The position numbers and the translations under genes were made by a program. From Falsirhodobacter sp. 20TX0035 (GTDB lineage: Bacteria; Pseudomonadota; Alphaproteobacteria; Rhodobacterales; Rhodobacteraceae), in contig NZ_JAQMHV010000001.1 in the NCBI RefSeq assembly GCF_028307215.1, positions 310,001 to 374,000 on the forward strand: a stretch of 64,000 nt of DNA. Direction: 5' to 3'. Under the pieces are notes generated by a model. The model was given only the letters and a program-made list of their open reading frames with translations, was not told where the DNA came from and did not search any database. Below, piece by piece: positions 9,078 to 20,007 of the stretch (position 1 is its first letter; each line of letters begins with the position of its first letter).

Positions 9078-12050
9078 TCAGCCCCCTACCGTCAAAGCTT
9101 CGTTCACAAGCGCGTCCTGCTCGGCCTTGTGGCGCGAGGCAAGACCTGTCGCGGGCGAGGCCGAGGCCGCGCGCCCGGCATAGACCGCACGGCTGTGCTT
9201 GGCGCCGATGCGCGTCAGCACCCATTCCAGGTTCGGCTCCACGAAGGTCCAGCCGCCCTGGTTCTTGGGCTCTTCCTGGCACCAGACGATCTCGGCGTCC
9301 TTGAAGCGTTCCAGTTCCTTGACCAGCGACAGCGCCGGGAAGGGATAGAACTGCTCCAGCCGCAGCAGGTAGACGTCGTCGGCGCCACGCTTGTCGCGCT
9401 CCGCCAGCAGGTCGTAATAGACCTTGCCCGAGGAGATGACGACGCGCTTGATCTCGGCATCCGGGCGCAGCGTCATTTCGGAATGGCCACGTTCCGCGTC
9501 ATCCCACAGGATGCGGTGGAAGGTGGATCCGTCCGTGAAGTCAGCCGCGTCCGAAATGCACATCGGATGGCGCAGCAGCGATTTCGGCGTCATCAGCACC
9601 AGCGGCTTGCGGAAGGTCCGGTGCATCTGGCGGCGCAGGATGTGGAAGTAGTTCGCCGGCGTCGAGACGTTGGCCACGATCCAGTTGTCGTTCGCCGACA
9701 TCTGCAGGAAGCGTTCCAGACGGGCGGAGGAATGCTCCGGCCCCTGCCCTTCATAGCCGTGCGGCAGCAGCATCGTCAGGCCCGACATCCGCAGCCACTT
9801 CGATTCGCCCGAGTTGATGAACTGGTCGAACATGATCTGCGCGCCGTTGGCGAAATCGCCGAACTGGGCTTCCCACATCACCAGGGCGTTCGGTTCGGCC
9901 AGCGAATAGCCGTATTCGAAGCCCAGCACCGCGTATTCCGAAAGCATCGAGTCGATGACCTCGTAACGCGACTGGCCTTGGCGGATGTTGTTCAGCGGAT
10001 AGTACCGCTCTTCCGTGGACTGGTTGACGAAGGCCGAGTGCCGCTGGCTGAACGTGCCGCGGGTCGAATCCTGGCCCGACAGGCGGACGGGGAAGCCCTC
10101 GACCGCCAGCGATCCGAAGGCCAGCGCCTCGGCCGTGGCCCAGTCGAAGCCCTTGCCCGTCTCGAACATCTTGCCCTTGGCTTCCAGAAGGCGCGCCACG
10201 GTCTTGTGCAGCTCGAACCCTTCCGGGGCGGCGGTCAGCGCCTTCCCGACCTCGGCCATGGTGTCGGCGGAAATCGCGGTTTGGCCGGCCTGATACTCCT
10301 CGCCCTCGCGGGACAGGTTCTTCCAGCGGCCGTCCAGCCAGTCGGCCTTGTTCGGCTTGTAGTCCTTGGAGGCCTCGAACTCGCCGTTCAGCATAGACTG
10401 GAACTGCGCCTTCATGTCCTCGATCTCGCCTTCCGGGATCAGCCCGTCGGCGACCAGACGGTCGGTGTACAGTTGCAGCGTCGTCTTCTGCTTGCGGATC
10501 TTCTGATACATCGCGGGGTTCGTGAACATGGGCTCGTCGCCCTCGTTGTGTCCGAACCGGCGGTAGCAGAAGATGTCGATCACGACATCCTTGTGGAACT
10601 TCTGGCGGTATTCGATCGCGACGCGTGCGGCGTGCACCACGGCCTCCGGATCATCGCCGTTCACGTGGAAGATCGGCGCTTCCACCATCAGGGCGATGTC
10701 GGTCGGATAGGGCGACGAACGGCTGAACGACGGTGCGGTCGTGAAGCCGATCTGGTTGTTCACCACGATGTGGATCGTGCCGCCGGTGCGGTGACCGCGC
10801 AGGCCCGACAGGCCGAAGCATTCCGCCACGACGCCCTGACCCGCAAAGGCCGCGTCGCCGTGCAGCAGGATCGGCAGGACCGCCATTCGGCTTTCGGTGT
10901 CGTTGTACTGGTCCTGCTTGGCGCGGACCTTGCCCAGCACCACTGGGTTCACGGCCTCAAGATGCGACGGGTTGGCCGTCAGCGACAGGTGGACCGAATT
11001 GCCGTCGAAGGACCGGTCGGCCGAGGCGCCGAGGTGATACTTCACGTCACCCGAACCGTCCACGTCGTCCGGCTTGAAGCTTCCGCCCTGGAATTCGTTG
11101 AAGATCGCGCGGTAGGGCTTCTGCATCACGTTGGCGAGGACCGACAGGCGGCCGCGGTGCGGCATGCCGACGATGACCTCCTTCACGCCCAGCTGGCCGC
11201 CGCGCTTGATGATCTGCTCCATCGCGGGGATCAGGGACTCACCGCCGTCCAGACCGAAGCGCTTGGTCCCCATGTATTTCACATGCAGGAACTTCTCGAA
11301 GCCCTCGGCCTCGACCAGCTTGTTCAGGATAGCGCGACGGCCTTCGCGGGTGAAGGCGATCTCCTTGCCGTAACCCTCGATCCGCTCTTTCAGCCAGGCC
11401 GACTGCTCGGGGTCGGAGATGTGCATGTATTGCAGCGCGAAGGTGCCGCAATAGACGCGCTTCACCATGTCGAGGATCTGGCGGAGGCTGCCCACCTGCA
11501 TCCCCAGCACGTTGTCGAGGAAGATCGGACGGTCATAGTCGGCGTCGGTGAAGCCGTAGCTTTTCGGGTCCAGCTCCGGATGGTTGGCGGTGCTGATGTC
11601 GCGCATCCCCAGCGGGTCCAGATCGGCGGCGAAATGGCCGCGGATCCGGTAGGCGCGGATCAGCATGATGGCGCGGATCGAATCCAGCACGGCGCGCTGA
11701 ATCTGGTCGGCGGAGACCGGAACGCCCGCCTCGGCGGCCTTGCCCGCGATTTTCTTCGCGGCGGCCTTGGCATCGGCGGCGGGCAGCATCGGCCATTCGC
11801 CCGTCAGGGCGGCGGTCAGATCGTCGACCGGCTGCGGCGGCCAGTCGGCGCGGGCCCAGCTGGGACCTGCGGCGGCGCGCTTCACATCCTGGTCGCTTTC
11901 GCCAAGCGCGGCGAAGAACTCGGCCCATTGCTGATCGACGCTCGCAGGATCGGCGGCGTACCGCGCCTGAAGCTGGTCGATGTAATCGGCGTTGGCCCCG
12001 TCCATGAAGGAGGAGGCTTGGAATTGCTGGTTGGGGCTTTGTTCCGTCAT
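9078..12050 (-). CDS. sucA: 2-oxoglutarate dehydrogenase E1
   Basis: A 990-residue thiamine-diphosphate enzyme that decarboxylates 2-oxoglutarate and succinylates the E2 lipoyl group in the TCA cycle. It has the family length and the N-terminal E2-binding segment ([21 protein letters not shown]). IGMPHRGRL-type, [12 protein letters not shown] and [14 protein letters not shown] motifs are followed by the GHNEGDEP Mg-ThDP motif and [17 protein letters not shown]. The ATG at 12050 is chosen because AGGTG lies 5 nt upstream; a TTG five codons earlier is less likely. Confidence 0.96.
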   Translation of the reverse strand: MTEQSPNQQFQASSFMDGANADYIDQLQARYAADPASVDQQWAEFFAALGESDQDVKRAAAGPSWARADWPPQPVDDLTAALTGEWPMLPAADAKAAAKKIAGKAAEAGVPVSADQIQRAVLDSIRAIMLIRAYRIRGHFAADLDPLGMRDISTANHPELDPKSYGFTDADYDRPIFLDNVLGMQVGSLRQILDMVKRVYCGTFALQYMHISDPEQSAWLKERIEGYGKEIAFTREGRRAILNKLVEAEGFEKFLHVKYMGTKRFGLDGGESLIPAMEQIIKRGGQLGVKEVIVGMPHRGRLSVLANVMQKPYRAIFNEFQGGSFKPDDVDGSGDVKYHLGASADRSFDGNSVHLSLTANPSHLEAVNPVVLGKVRAKQDQYNDTESRMAVLPILLHGDAAFAGQGVVAECFGLSGLRGHRTGGTIHIVVNNQIGFTTAPSFSRSSPYPTDIALMVEAPIFHVNGDDPEAVVHAARVAIEYRQKFHKDVVIDIFCYRRFGHNEGDEPMFTNPAMYQKIRKQKTTLQLYTDRLVADGLIPEGEIEDMKAQFQSMLNGEFEASKDYKPNKADWLDGRWKNLSREGEEYQAGQTAISADTMAEVGKALTAAPEGFELHKTVARLLEAKGKMFETGKGFDWATAEALAFGSLAVEGFPVRLSGQDSTRGTFSQRHSAFVNQSTEERYYPLNNIRQGQSRYEVIDSMLSEYAVLGFEYGYSLAEPNALVMWEAQFGDFANGAQIMFDQFINSGESKWLRMSGLTMLLPHGYEGQGPEHSSARLERFLQMSANDNWIVANVSTPANYFHILRRQMHRTFRKPLVLMTPKSLLRHPMCISDAADFTDGSTFHRILWDDAERGHSEMTLRPDAEIKRVVISSGKVYYDLLAERDKRGADDVYLLRLEQFYPFPALSLVKELERFKDAEIVWCQEEPKNQGGWTFVEPNLEWVLTRIGAKHSRAVYAGRAASASPATGLASRHKAEQDALVNEALTVGG

Positions 12051-12071
12051 GGCTGCACCTGACAAATGGGT

Positions 12072-12095
12072 GCGCCGCCCCCGAAAGGGCGGCGC
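12072..12095 (-). other. Hairpin between sucD and sucA
   Basis: GCGCCGCCC and GGGCGGCGC form a perfect 9-bp stem around a 6-nt loop in the 52-bp sucD-sucA gap. No T-run follows on the transcribed strand. It may protect the sucCD part of the mRNA or attenuate transcription into sucA. Confidence 0.5.
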
Positions 12096-12102
12096 TTATG
12101 GG

Positions 12103-12990
12103 TTATGCGCGACCGAGCGCCTTCATCACCGCTTCGCCCAGGTGGGCGGGGCTGTCGGCGACGATGATGCCGGCCTCTTTCATGGCGCTGATCTTGGATT
12201 CCGCATCGCCCTTGCCACCGGACACGATGGCACCGGCATGGCCCATGCGGCGGCCGGGGGGGGCCGTGCGGCCCGCGATGAAGCCGGCAGTCGGCTTCCA
12301 GCGGCCCTTCTGACGCTCGTCCGCCAGGAACTGCGCGGCTTCTTCCTCGGCCGAACCGCCGATTTCGCCGATCATGATCATGGCTTCCGTTTCCGGGTCC
12401 GACAGGAACATGTCGAGCACTTCGAGGTGCTCGGTGCCCTTGATCGGGTCGCCGCCGATGCCAACCGCCGAGGATTGGCCGAGGCCGAGGTCGGATGTCT
12501 GTTTCACGGCCTCATAGGTAAGCGTGCCCGAACGCGAAACAACACCGATGGAGCCACGTTTGTGGATGTGGCCCGGCATGATGCCGATCTTGCAGGCGTC
12601 CGGCGTGATGACGCCGGGGCAGTTCGGCCCGATCAGGCGCGATTTGGAGTTCAGCAGGGCGCGCTTCACCTTCATCATGTCCAGCACCGGGATGCCTTCG
12701 GTGATGCAGATGATCAGCTCCATCTCGGCGTCGATGGCCTCCAGGATCGAATCGGCCGCGAAGGGCGGCGGGACGTAGATCACGGACGCGTTCGCGCCGG
12801 TCTTGGCGATGGCGTCATGGACACTGTCGAAGACCGGCAGGCCCAGATGCTCCTGACCGCCCTTGCCGGGCGTCACGCCGCCGACCATCTTCGTGCCGTA
12901 GGCGATCGCCTGTTCCGAGTGGAAGGTCCCCTGCGAGCCGGTGATGCCCTGGCAGATGACCTTGGTGTTTTCGTTGACGAGAACGGCCAT
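12103..12990 (-). CDS. sucD: Succinyl-CoA synthetase alpha subunit
   Basis: A 295-residue subunit that binds CoA and carries the phosphohistidine of the succinyl-CoA to succinate reaction. Visible features are the N-terminal CoA-binding [19 protein letters not shown] segment, [18 protein letters not shown], and the phosphorylated His251 in [16 protein letters not shown]. It begins 3 nt after sucC and precedes sucA, the usual order in alphaproteobacteria. Confidence 0.97.
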   Translation of the reverse strand: MAVLVNENTKVICQGITGSQGTFHSEQAIAYGTKMVGGVTPGKGGQEHLGLPVFDSVHDAIAKTGANASVIYVPPPFAADSILEAIDAEMELIICITEGIPVLDMMKVKRALLNSKSRLIGPNCPGVITPDACKIGIMPGHIHKRGSIGVVSRSGTLTYEAVKQTSDLGLGQSSAVGIGGDPIKGTEHLEVLDMFLSDPETEAMIMIGEIGGSAEEEAAQFLADERQKGRWKPTAGFIAGRTAPPGRRMGHAGAIVSGGKGDAESKISAMKEAGIIVADSPAHLGEAVMKALGRA

Positions 12991-12993
12991 GGA

Positions 12994-14187
12994 TTATCCC
13001 TTCACCGCTTTGACAATTTTCTGCGCCGCGTCCGACAGGTTGTCGCCCGCGATCACGTTCAGGCCGGAGTTCGCGATGATCTCCTTGCCCTGTTCGACGT
13101 TGGTGCCTTCCAGGCGCACGACCAGCGGAACCTGCAGGCCCACTTCCTTCACGGCGGCGATGATGCCTTCCGCGATGATGTCGCAGCGCATGATGCCGCC
13201 GAAGATGTTGACCAGGATGCCTTTGACGTTCGGATCCGAGGTGATGATCTTGAACGCCTCGGTCACCTTCTCCTTCGTGGCGCCGCCGCCGACGTCGAGG
13301 AAGTTGGCCGGCTCCGCGCCGTACAGCTTGATGATGTCCATCGTGGCCATCGCAAGACCGGCGCCGTTGACCATGCAGCCGATCTCGCCGTCCAGCGCGA
13401 TGTAGTTCAGGTCGAACTTGGAGGCGGCCAGCTCTTTGGAGTCTTCTTCCGTCTCGTCGCGCAGCGCCATGATCTCGGGGTGGCGGTACAGGGCGTTGTT
13501 GTCGAAGCTGACCTTCGCGTCCAGCACCTTGATCTGGCCTTGGGGCGTCACGATCAGCGGGTTGATCTCCAGCATCTCCATGTCCTTCTCGAGGAAGGCC
13601 TTGTAGAGAAGCTTGACCAGCGACACGCATTGCTTGACCAACGCGCCTTGCAGACCCAGAGCGAAGGCGACGCGGCGGCCGTGGAAGTCGGACAGCCCGG
13701 ACGCCGGATCGACGGAGAAGGAGACGATCTTCTCGGGCGTGTGCTCGGCCACTTCCTCAATGTCCATGCCGCCTTCGGTCGACACGACGAAGGACACGCG
13801 CGAGGTGGCGCGGTCCACCAGCAGCGCGAGATACAGCTCACGCTCGATGTCCGAACCGTCCTCGATGTAGATGCGGTTCACCTGCTTGCCGGCGGGGCCG
13901 GTCTGGTGGGTGACGAGCGTGCGGCCCAGCATCTGCTTGGCCAGCTCTTCCGCCTCGGCCACGGACTTGGCCAGACGGACGCCGCCCTTCTCGCCGGCCG
14001 AAGCCTCGACGAACTTGCCCTTGCCGCGCCCGCCGGCGTGGATCTGCGATTTCACGACCCAGAGCGGGCCGCCCAGCTCACCCGCTGCCGATTTGGCCTC
14101 ATCTGCCTTGAGCACGATGCGACCGTCCGAGACAGGCGCACCGTATTCGCGCAGAAGCGCCTTCGCCTGGTATTCATGGATGTTCAT
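12994..14187 (-). CDS. sucC: Succinyl-CoA synthetase beta subunit
   Basis: A 397-residue ATP-grasp subunit carrying nucleotide and succinate sites. It starts [19 protein letters not shown] and contains [47 protein letters not shown] and [13 protein letters not shown]. The ATG at 14187 gives the normal family length; the open frame extends to 14385 through the promoter region and repeats, which is not coding. First gene of the sucCDAB-orf-MAPEG-lpdA operon. Confidence 0.97.
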   Translation of the reverse strand: MNIHEYQAKALLREYGAPVSDGRIVLKADEAKSAAGELGGPLWVVKSQIHAGGRGKGKFVEASAGEKGGVRLAKSVAEAEELAKQMLGRTLVTHQTGPAGKQVNRIYIEDGSDIERELYLALLVDRATSRVSFVVSTEGGMDIEEVAEHTPEKIVSFSVDPASGLSDFHGRRVAFALGLQGALVKQCVSLVKLLYKAFLEKDMEMLEINPLIVTPQGQIKVLDAKVSFDNNALYRHPEIMALRDETEEDSKELAASKFDLNYIALDGEIGCMVNGAGLAMATMDIIKLYGAEPANFLDVGGGATKEKVTEAFKIITSDPNVKGILVNIFGGIMRCDIIAEGIIAAVKEVGLQVPLVVRLEGTNVEQGKEIIANSGLNVIAGDNLSDAAQKIVKAVKG

Positions 14188-14290
14188 GGCAATGTCCCAT
14201 GCTGGTGATTTGTCACATCGATGACATGGATCCGGCCCGCGTTGAAACGAATTTCGAGCGGAATGAGCGCAAGATGGCCGGAATCTGCAC

Positions 14291-14325
14291 TTCGTGATCA
14301 CAGCCTGAAAATGTGTGATCACGAA
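14291..14325 (-). promoter_or_regulatory. Paired GTGATCAC operator upstream of the sucC operon
   Basis: Two palindromes GTGATCAC (14294-14301 and 14315-14322) have centres 21 bp apart. They are embedded in a larger perfect inverted repeat, TTCGTGATCAC-N13-GTGATCACGAA. The same pair with the same 21-bp spacing lies upstream of sdhC (16629-16657). Two helical turns between centres fits two dimers on one DNA face. The regulator is unknown. Confidence 0.7.
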
Positions 14326-14333
14326 ACGCTGCG

Positions 14334-14395
14334 CTGCGGCGTGGCTTTTCGCACCGCGGCGTGGCTGCGGCGTGGCTTTTCGCACCGCGGCGTGC
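14334..14395. repeat. 31-bp tandem duplication, two copies
   Basis: Copies at 14334-14364 and 14365-14395 differ only in the last base. Each contains GCGGCGTGGCTTTTCGCACC. It sits between the mdh terminator and the GTGATCAC pair, so copy number would change the distance between read-through transcription and the sucC control region. Confidence 0.85.
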
Positions 14396-14403
14396 TTGAT
14401 ACG

Positions 14404-14432
14404 AAAAAGCGCGCCCGGAAAACCGGACGCGC
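14404..14432 (-). terminator. Rho-independent terminator of mdh
   Basis: On the minus strand GCGCGTCCGG-TTTT-CCGGGCGCGC (one G-U pair) is followed by TTTTT. It is 25 nt past the mdh stop and separates mdh from the sucC operon. Confidence 0.85.
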
Positions 14433-14456
14433 CCCAAGAATCGTGGCTGGTGAAGA

Positions 14457-15556
<1,100 letters not shown>

Positions 15557-15607
15557 GATGGTCGGGCAAGCTGGTCCAGTGTCCGCAACCTTCAAGGGAG
15601 GAACGCC

Positions 15608-16414
15608 ATGCCCATCCGCCCCCTGCGTTCGGCGCTGTATGTTCCGGCCACGAACGCCCGCGCGCTGGAAAAGGCGCGCACCCTGCCCTGCGACGCGATC
15701 ATCTTCGATCTGGAGGACGCCGTCAGCCCCGACCGCAAGGACGAGGCGCGGGCGCATCTGATCGCCGCGCTGCGGACCACTGACTACGGTCATCGCCTGC
15801 GGCTAGTCCGAGTAAACGATGCGACGGACATCGACGCCCTTGCCGACGTGCCGCTGGACGCGCTGGTTCTGCCCAAGGTGCGCTCGGCAGACCTGCCGGA
15901 CAGTCCGCACCCCTTGTGGGTGATGATGGAAACCGCACAGGCTGTCCTGAACGCCCCGGCCATCGCCGCCCATCCGCGGGTGGAAGGGCTGATTATGGGC
16001 ACCAACGATCTGGAACGCGAACTGCACCTGCGCCCCCGGCCGGACCGACTGGGCCTGATCCACGCCTTGGGCGCCTGTGTCCTTGCGGCAAAGGCGGCAG
16101 GCAAGCCGATCCTCGACGGCGTGCAGGCGGCCATTCACGACAGGACCGCCCTGCGGCACGAGGCGGAACAGGGCCTCGACCTCGGCTTTGACGGCAAGAC
16201 CGTGATCCACCCGGCCCAGCTGGAGGTGGTGAACGAGATCTTCCGTCCGTCCGCGGCCGAGGTCGACCTTGCCCGCCGCCAGATCGCGGCCCATGCCGCC
16301 GCCGAGCGCGAGGGCAGCGCCATCGCCGTCGTGGATGGCCGCATTGTGGAGGCCTTGCATGTCGCCATGGCGCGGCGCACGCTGGCCCTGAACGACGCCA
16401 TCGAGAGCCTGTGA
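15608..16414 (+). CDS. mcl2: HpcH/CitE-family malyl-CoA lyase-like protein, probable (3S)-malyl-CoA thioesterase
   Basis: A 268-residue TIM-barrel protein of the citrate lyase beta/malyl-CoA lyase family. Motifs include LYVPATNARALEKA, the metal-binding FDLEDAV, GTNDLERELH and the C-terminal GKTVIHPAQLEVVNEIF. In Rhodobacter sphaeroides the paralogue Mcl2, a (3S)-malyl-CoA thioesterase giving malate and CoA, is encoded between mdh and sdh as here; assignment to Mcl2 rather than CitE rests on that context. The ATG at 15608 follows GGGAGG at good spacing. It is followed after 6 nt by the DUF1737 gene. Confidence 0.72.
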   Translation: MPIRPLRSALYVPATNARALEKARTLPCDAIIFDLEDAVSPDRKDEARAHLIAALRTTDYGHRLRLVRVNDATDIDALADVPLDALVLPKVRSADLPDSPHPLWVMMETAQAVLNAPAIAAHPRVEGLIMGTNDLERELHLRPRPDRLGLIHALGACVLAAKAAGKPILDGVQAAIHDRTALRHEAEQGLDLGFDGKTVIHPAQLEVVNEIFRPSAAEVDLARRQIAAHAAAEREGSAIAVVDGRIVEALHVAMARRTLALNDAIESL

Positions 16415-16420
16415 GGATCC

Positions 16421-16624
16421 ATGAAGCTCTACCGCCTGCTGACCGAGGATGACACCTCCGCCTTCTGCCACAAGGTGACCGCCGCCCTGAACAAGGGGTG
16501 GGAGCTTTACGGCAGCCCCACCTATGCCTTCGACGCCGCTCGGGGCGTGATGCGGTGCGGTCAGGCCGTGGTGAAGGACGCGCCCGGAACCTATACGCCG
16601 GACACCAAGCTGGGCGAACAGTAA
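16421..16624 (+). CDS. DUF1737 domain protein
   Basis: A 67-residue protein starting MKLYRLLTEDDTSAFCHKVTAALNKGWELYGSPTYAFD, which is the DUF1737 pattern (short domain, conserved GWELYGSP). Function unknown. It follows the lyase-family gene by 6 nt and ends 4 nt before the first GTGATCAC box of the sdh control region. Confidence 0.82.
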   Translation: MKLYRLLTEDDTSAFCHKVTAALNKGWELYGSPTYAFDAARGVMRCGQAVVKDAPGTYTPDTKLGEQ

Positions 16625-16815
16625 GTCCGTGATCACGGGCTTCATGTCCGTGATCACATCAGCCTTTTTCTTTCTCTTTGCCCATCAAATGGGCGAAGAG
16701 GGGCTTCTGTCCGCGTGACTTTGGCGTACAATCGTATATGACGGAATTGCGAAAACCAGCCAGCCCGCCCCCCTTTGAAGTCCTGCGGGCGTGCAAGCAC
16801 AAGAAGGGTTCGAAC
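16625..16815 (+). other. Upstream region of the sdh operon
   Basis: This 191-bp gap contains the GTGATCAC pair, a pyrimidine-rich tract (16663-16680), a small inverted repeat GCCCAT-CAA-ATGGGC (16680-16694) and an AT-rich TACAATCGTATATG stretch (16728-16741) that may contain the sdh -10 element. The promoter cannot be fixed with confidence. Confidence 0.5.
16629..16657 (+). promoter_or_regulatory. Paired GTGATCAC operator upstream of the sdh operon
   Basis: GTGATCAC at 16629-16636 and at 16650-16657, each preceded by CC (CCGTGATCAC), centres 21 bp apart. Identical core and spacing to the pair upstream of sucC. It begins 4 nt after the DUF1737 stop and about 160 bp before the sdhC ATG. Confidence 0.7.
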
Positions 16816-17199
16816 ATGGCTGAAGCGAAACGGGTTCAGCGACCGCTTTCCCCCCATCTTCAGATCTACCGCCCGCAGATCACCTCCATCACCTCGATCC
16901 TGACGCGAATCACGGGCAACGCGATGATGGTGGCCGTGGCGCTGATCGTGTGGTGGCTGATGGCTGCGGCCCTGGGCGAAGAGGCGTATGAGACCGCGAA
17001 CGGCTTCATCACCTCGTGGTTCGGCGATCTGGTGATGTCCCTGTCCCTTCTGGGCATGTGGTACCACTTCCTCGCCGGCATCCGCCACCTGATCTGGGAC
17101 CGCGGCTACGCGCTGGAGATCAAGAAGGCCGAGATGCTGGGCATCGTCTGCCTCGTGGGCTCCGTCGTCCTGACGCTCATCACGCTGATCGCGCTGTAA
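16816..17199 (+). CDS. sdhC: Succinate dehydrogenase cytochrome b556 subunit
   Basis: A 127-residue membrane anchor of complex II with three transmembrane helices. It shows the family motif RPLSPHLQIYR near residues 9-19 (quinone site Ser) and the haem-ligand segment MWYHFLAGIRHLIWD with His84 and His91. The ATG at 16816 is preceded by GAAGGG at good spacing; 46 upstream in-frame codons are leader sequence. First gene of sdhCDA-lp-lp-B. Confidence 0.95.
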   Translation: MAEAKRVQRPLSPHLQIYRPQITSITSILTRITGNAMMVAVALIVWWLMAAALGEEAYETANGFITSWFGDLVMSLSLLGMWYHFLAGIRHLIWDRGYALEIKKAEMLGIVCLVGSVVLTLITLIAL

Positions 17200-17208
17200 G
17201 GAGGCATT

Positions 17209-17580
17209 ATGCGTTACCTGACCGACTACAAGCGCGTCCACGGCCACGGCTCGGCCCACAGCGGCGCGCATCACTACTGGAACACGCAGGTCTCCTCGGC
17301 CGCGCTGGTGATTCTGGTTCCGCTGTTCATCTTCACCTTCGGCCACGCGCTGGGGATGGAGTATGAGGACGCGGTCGAATACTACTCGCGCCCCCTGCCG
17401 GTCGTGATCGCGGCGCTGACGATGATCGTGGGCCTGATCCACTTCAAGAACGGCGCGCAGGTCATGTTCGAGGATTACACCAAGGCCAAGCTGCGGATCT
17501 CGCTGATCCTGCTGTCGACGGCGTTCAGCTATGTCTGCATCGGGCTGGTGCTGTTCGCGCTGGTCAAGCTTGCGCTCTGA
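17209..17580 (+). CDS. sdhD: Succinate dehydrogenase hydrophobic membrane anchor
   Basis: A 123-residue second anchor with three membrane helices. It has the N-terminal [19 protein letters not shown] motif and the conserved [16 protein letters not shown] segment typical of alphaproteobacterial SdhD. Together with SdhC it binds haem b and ubiquinone. An AAGGAGG sequence precedes its ATG; spacing to sdhC is 9 nt. Confidence 0.95.
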   Translation: MRYLTDYKRVHGHGSAHSGAHHYWNTQVSSAALVILVPLFIFTFGHALGMEYEDAVEYYSRPLPVVIAALTMIVGLIHFKNGAQVMFEDYTKAKLRISLILLSTAFSYVCIGLVLFALVKLAL

Positions 17581-17590
17581 AGGAAAAGCG

Positions 17591-19393
17591 ATGTCTGCTT
17601 ACGAATACGAAACCCATGAATACGATGTGGTCGTGGTCGGCGCCGGCGGCGCGGGCCTGCGCGCGACCCTGGGCATGGCCGAACAGGGCCTGCGCACGGC
17701 CTGCGTGACCAAGGTCTTCCCGACCCGTTCGCACACCGTGGCGGCCCAGGGCGGCATCGCCGCGTCGCTGTCGAACATGGGTCCGGACAGCTGGCAATGG
17801 CACATGTACGACACCGTGAAGGGGTCGGACTGGCTGGGCGACACCGACGCGATGGAATACCTCGCGCGTGAAGCCCCCAAGGCCGTGTACGAGCTGGAGC
17901 ATTACGGCGTCCCCTTCTCCCGCACGGAAGAGGGCAAGATCTACCAGCGGCCCTTCGGCGGTCATACGACCGAATACGGCGAAGGCCCCCCGGTGCAGCG
18001 CACCTGCGCCGCCGCCGACCGGACCGGCCACGCGATCCTGCATACGCTCTACGGCCAGTCCCTGCGGCACAACGCCGAGTTCTACATCGAGTACTTCGCG
18101 CTCGACCTGATCATGACGAACGGCAAGTGCACGGGCGTCGTGGCGTGGAAGCTTGATGACGGCACGATGCACGTCTTCAACGCCAAGATGGTGGTGCTGG
18201 CCACGGGCGGCTATGGCCGCGCCTATTTCAGCGCGACCTCGGCCCACACCTGCACCGGCGACGGCGGCGGGATGGTGGCGCGCGCGGGCCTGCCGCTGCA
18301 GGACATGGAGTTCGTGCAGTTCCACCCGACCGGCATCTACGGGTCGGGCTGCCTGATCACCGAAGGCGCGCGCGGCGAAGGCGGCTACCTCACCAACTCG
18401 GAAGGGGAGCGGTTCATGGAACGCTACGCCCCGACCTACAAGGATCTGGCCTCGCGCGATGTGGTCTCGCGCTGCATGACGCTGGAAATCCGTGAAGGCC
18501 GCGGCGTGGGCGAACACAAGGACCACATCCACCTGCACCTGAACCACCTGCCGCCGGAAACGCTGCACGAACGCCTGCCGGGGATTTCCGAATCCGCGCG
18601 CATCTTCGCCGGCGTGGACCTGACGAAGGAACCGATCCCGGTCCTGCCGACGGTCCACTACAACATGGGCGGCATCCCCACCAACTACTGGGGCGAGGTG
18701 CTGAACCCGACGGCGGACAACCCGGACGCGACCCTTCCCGGCCTTATGGCCGTGGGTGAGGCCGGCTGCGCCTCCGTGCACGGGGCGAACCGCCTCGGCT
18801 CGAACTCGCTGATCGACCTCGTGGTCTTCGGACGCGCCGCGGCCATCCGCGCGGCCGAGGTCGTGGATCCGAAGGAGCGGAACGAGCCGCTGAACACGGC
18901 CGCGGTTGACGCGATCTTCGAACGGTTCGACCGGTTCCGCAACGCCAACGGCAGCACCCCCACCGCCGAATTGCGGCTGGAGATGCAGCGCACCATGCAG
19001 GCCGACGCCGCCGTGTTCCGCACGGACAAGACGCTGGCCGAAGGCGTGGCCAAGATGAAGGCAATCGCCGCCAAGATGGCCGACATCAAGGTGACCGACC
19101 GCACCCTCATCTGGAACTCCGACCTGATGGAGACGCTGGAGCTTGCGAACCTGATGCCGAACGCGCTGGCCACCGTGGTGGGTGCCGAGGCGCGCAAGGA
19201 ATCCCGTGGCGCTCACGCCCACGAGGATTATCCGGACCGCGACGACGTGAACTGGCGCAAGCACAGCCTGGCTTGGGTTGACGGGAACGACGTGCGGCTG
19301 GACTACCGTCCCGTGCGTCTGGACCCGCTGACCGCGTTCGAGGATGGCGGGATCGATCTGAAGAAGATCGCGCCGAAGGCCCGGGTCTACTGA
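17591..19393 (+). CDS. sdhA: Succinate dehydrogenase flavoprotein subunit
   Basis: A 600-residue catalytic subunit oxidising succinate to fumarate. FAD-binding [10 protein letters not shown] is near residue 17, the covalent flavin His48 lies in [11 protein letters not shown], and substrate-binding motifs are [38 protein letters not shown] and ANRLGSNSL. The ATG at 17591 follows AAGGAAAAGCG; the open frame from 17531 lies inside sdhD. Its stop overlaps the next ATG by one base (TGATG). Confidence 0.97.
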   Translation: MSAYEYETHEYDVVVVGAGGAGLRATLGMAEQGLRTACVTKVFPTRSHTVAAQGGIAASLSNMGPDSWQWHMYDTVKGSDWLGDTDAMEYLAREAPKAVYELEHYGVPFSRTEEGKIYQRPFGGHTTEYGEGPPVQRTCAAADRTGHAILHTLYGQSLRHNAEFYIEYFALDLIMTNGKCTGVVAWKLDDGTMHVFNAKMVVLATGGYGRAYFSATSAHTCTGDGGGMVARAGLPLQDMEFVQFHPTGIYGSGCLITEGARGEGGYLTNSEGERFMERYAPTYKDLASRDVVSRCMTLEIREGRGVGEHKDHIHLHLNHLPPETLHERLPGISESARIFAGVDLTKEPIPVLPTVHYNMGGIPTNYWGEVLNPTADNPDATLPGLMAVGEAGCASVHGANRLGSNSLIDLVVFGRAAAIRAAEVVDPKERNEPLNTAAVDAIFERFDRFRNANGSTPTAELRLEMQRTMQADAAVFRTDKTLAEGVAKMKAIAAKMADIKVTDRTLIWNSDLMETLELANLMPNALATVVGAEARKESRGAHAHEDYPDRDDVNWRKHSLAWVDGNDVRLDYRPVRLDPLTAFEDGGIDLKKIAPKARVY

Positions 19394-19713
19394 TGCGCCG
19401 GATCGTCGCCTCTGCCCTGATGCTTGCCGCCTGCTCTCCGCAGACGGTGGCCGACAATGTCGCACGCAGTGCGGCCCGGTCGGTTGTGAACCCGGTCGTG
19501 GCACAATACATGCCATCCGGGCAGGCCGAGGCGGCGACCAACTGCGTCATCGACAACGCCGACGCGGGCGAGATCTCCACCCTGGCCCGCGACATCGGCA
19601 CGCGCGCCGGCACCACCACGGTGCAGGTCGTGGCGCGGATCCTGTCCCGGCCCTCGACGGTGCAGTGCCTTGGTTCACAGGGCGTGCCCGCCCTGACGGG
19701 GCTGAGCTACTGA
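19393..19713 (+). CDS. Small lipoprotein inside the sdh operon (106 aa)
   Basis: A 106-residue protein with a lipoprotein-like signal ([14 protein letters not shown]; Cys14 follows an LAA lipobox). It is translationally coupled to sdhA and to the next gene by TGATG overlaps. The mature part is Ala/Val-rich with two further cysteines (in TNCVID and VQCLGSQ) that could form a disulfide. I recognise no family. Its place between sdhA and sdhB suggests co-production with complex II, but no role can be stated. Confidence 0.78.
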   Translation: MRRIVASALMLAACSPQTVADNVARSAARSVVNPVVAQYMPSGQAEAATNCVIDNADAGEISTLARDIGTRAGTTTVQVVARILSRPSTVQCLGSQGVPALTGLSY

Positions 19714-20003
19714 TGCGGGCCGCGGCGCTTCTTCTTCTGGCGGTGGCGGCCTGCGGGCCGATCCCGCGCGAGGATGCCGAAGCCGCCTGCTTCCGCCGCG
19801 CCGAACTCGCCCTGCATCCGCGCGGCTACGTGGAAATCGGCACGGGTTCGGGCGGCCACACCTATACCGGCGTCGAGATCAACGCGTCGTCGGACTTCTT
19901 CATGGGACGCGATCCGGCAGCCGTCTACCAGACCTGCGTCTACAACAAATCGGGCGAGATGCCGACGCGTCCGCTATACGAGCGCCCTGATTGGAGGGGA
20001 TGA
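19713..20003 (+). CDS. Second small lipoprotein inside the sdh operon (96 aa)
   Basis: A 96-residue protein with a signal peptide and lipobox ([14 protein letters not shown]; Cys14), then about 80 residues including AACFRRAEL and [21 protein letters not shown]. Two mature cysteines could pair. The start overlaps the preceding stop (TGATG) and the gene ends 4 nt before sdhB. The 48-nt in-frame extension upstream is part of the preceding gene. No known domain. Confidence 0.78.
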   Translation: MRAAALLLLAVAACGPIPREDAEAACFRRAELALHPRGYVEIGTGSGGHTYTGVEINASSDFFMGRDPAAVYQTCVYNKSGEMPTRPLYERPDWRG

Positions 20004-20007
20004 TCCT

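Larger units (their letters stand above)
14188..14456. other. mdh-sucC intergenic control region
   Basis: This 269-bp gap holds, in the direction of minus-strand transcription: the mdh terminator (14432-14404), a 31-bp tandem duplication (14395-14334), a paired GTGATCAC operator (14325-14291) and about 100 bp of leader before the sucC ATG. I could not assign a convincing -35/-10 pair for sucC. Confidence 0.7.

Noticed and set aside
8511-12062. Long plus-strand open frame of 1183 codons opposite sucB/sucA
   Set aside because: It is fully antisense to two unmistakable genes, its product is His/Arg/Gly-rich with no domain, and long antisense frames are expected in GC-rich DNA.
14334-14395. Possible CRISPR-like repeat
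   Set aside because: The two 31-bp units are directly adjacent with no spacer and no cas genes are present; it is a simple tandem duplication.
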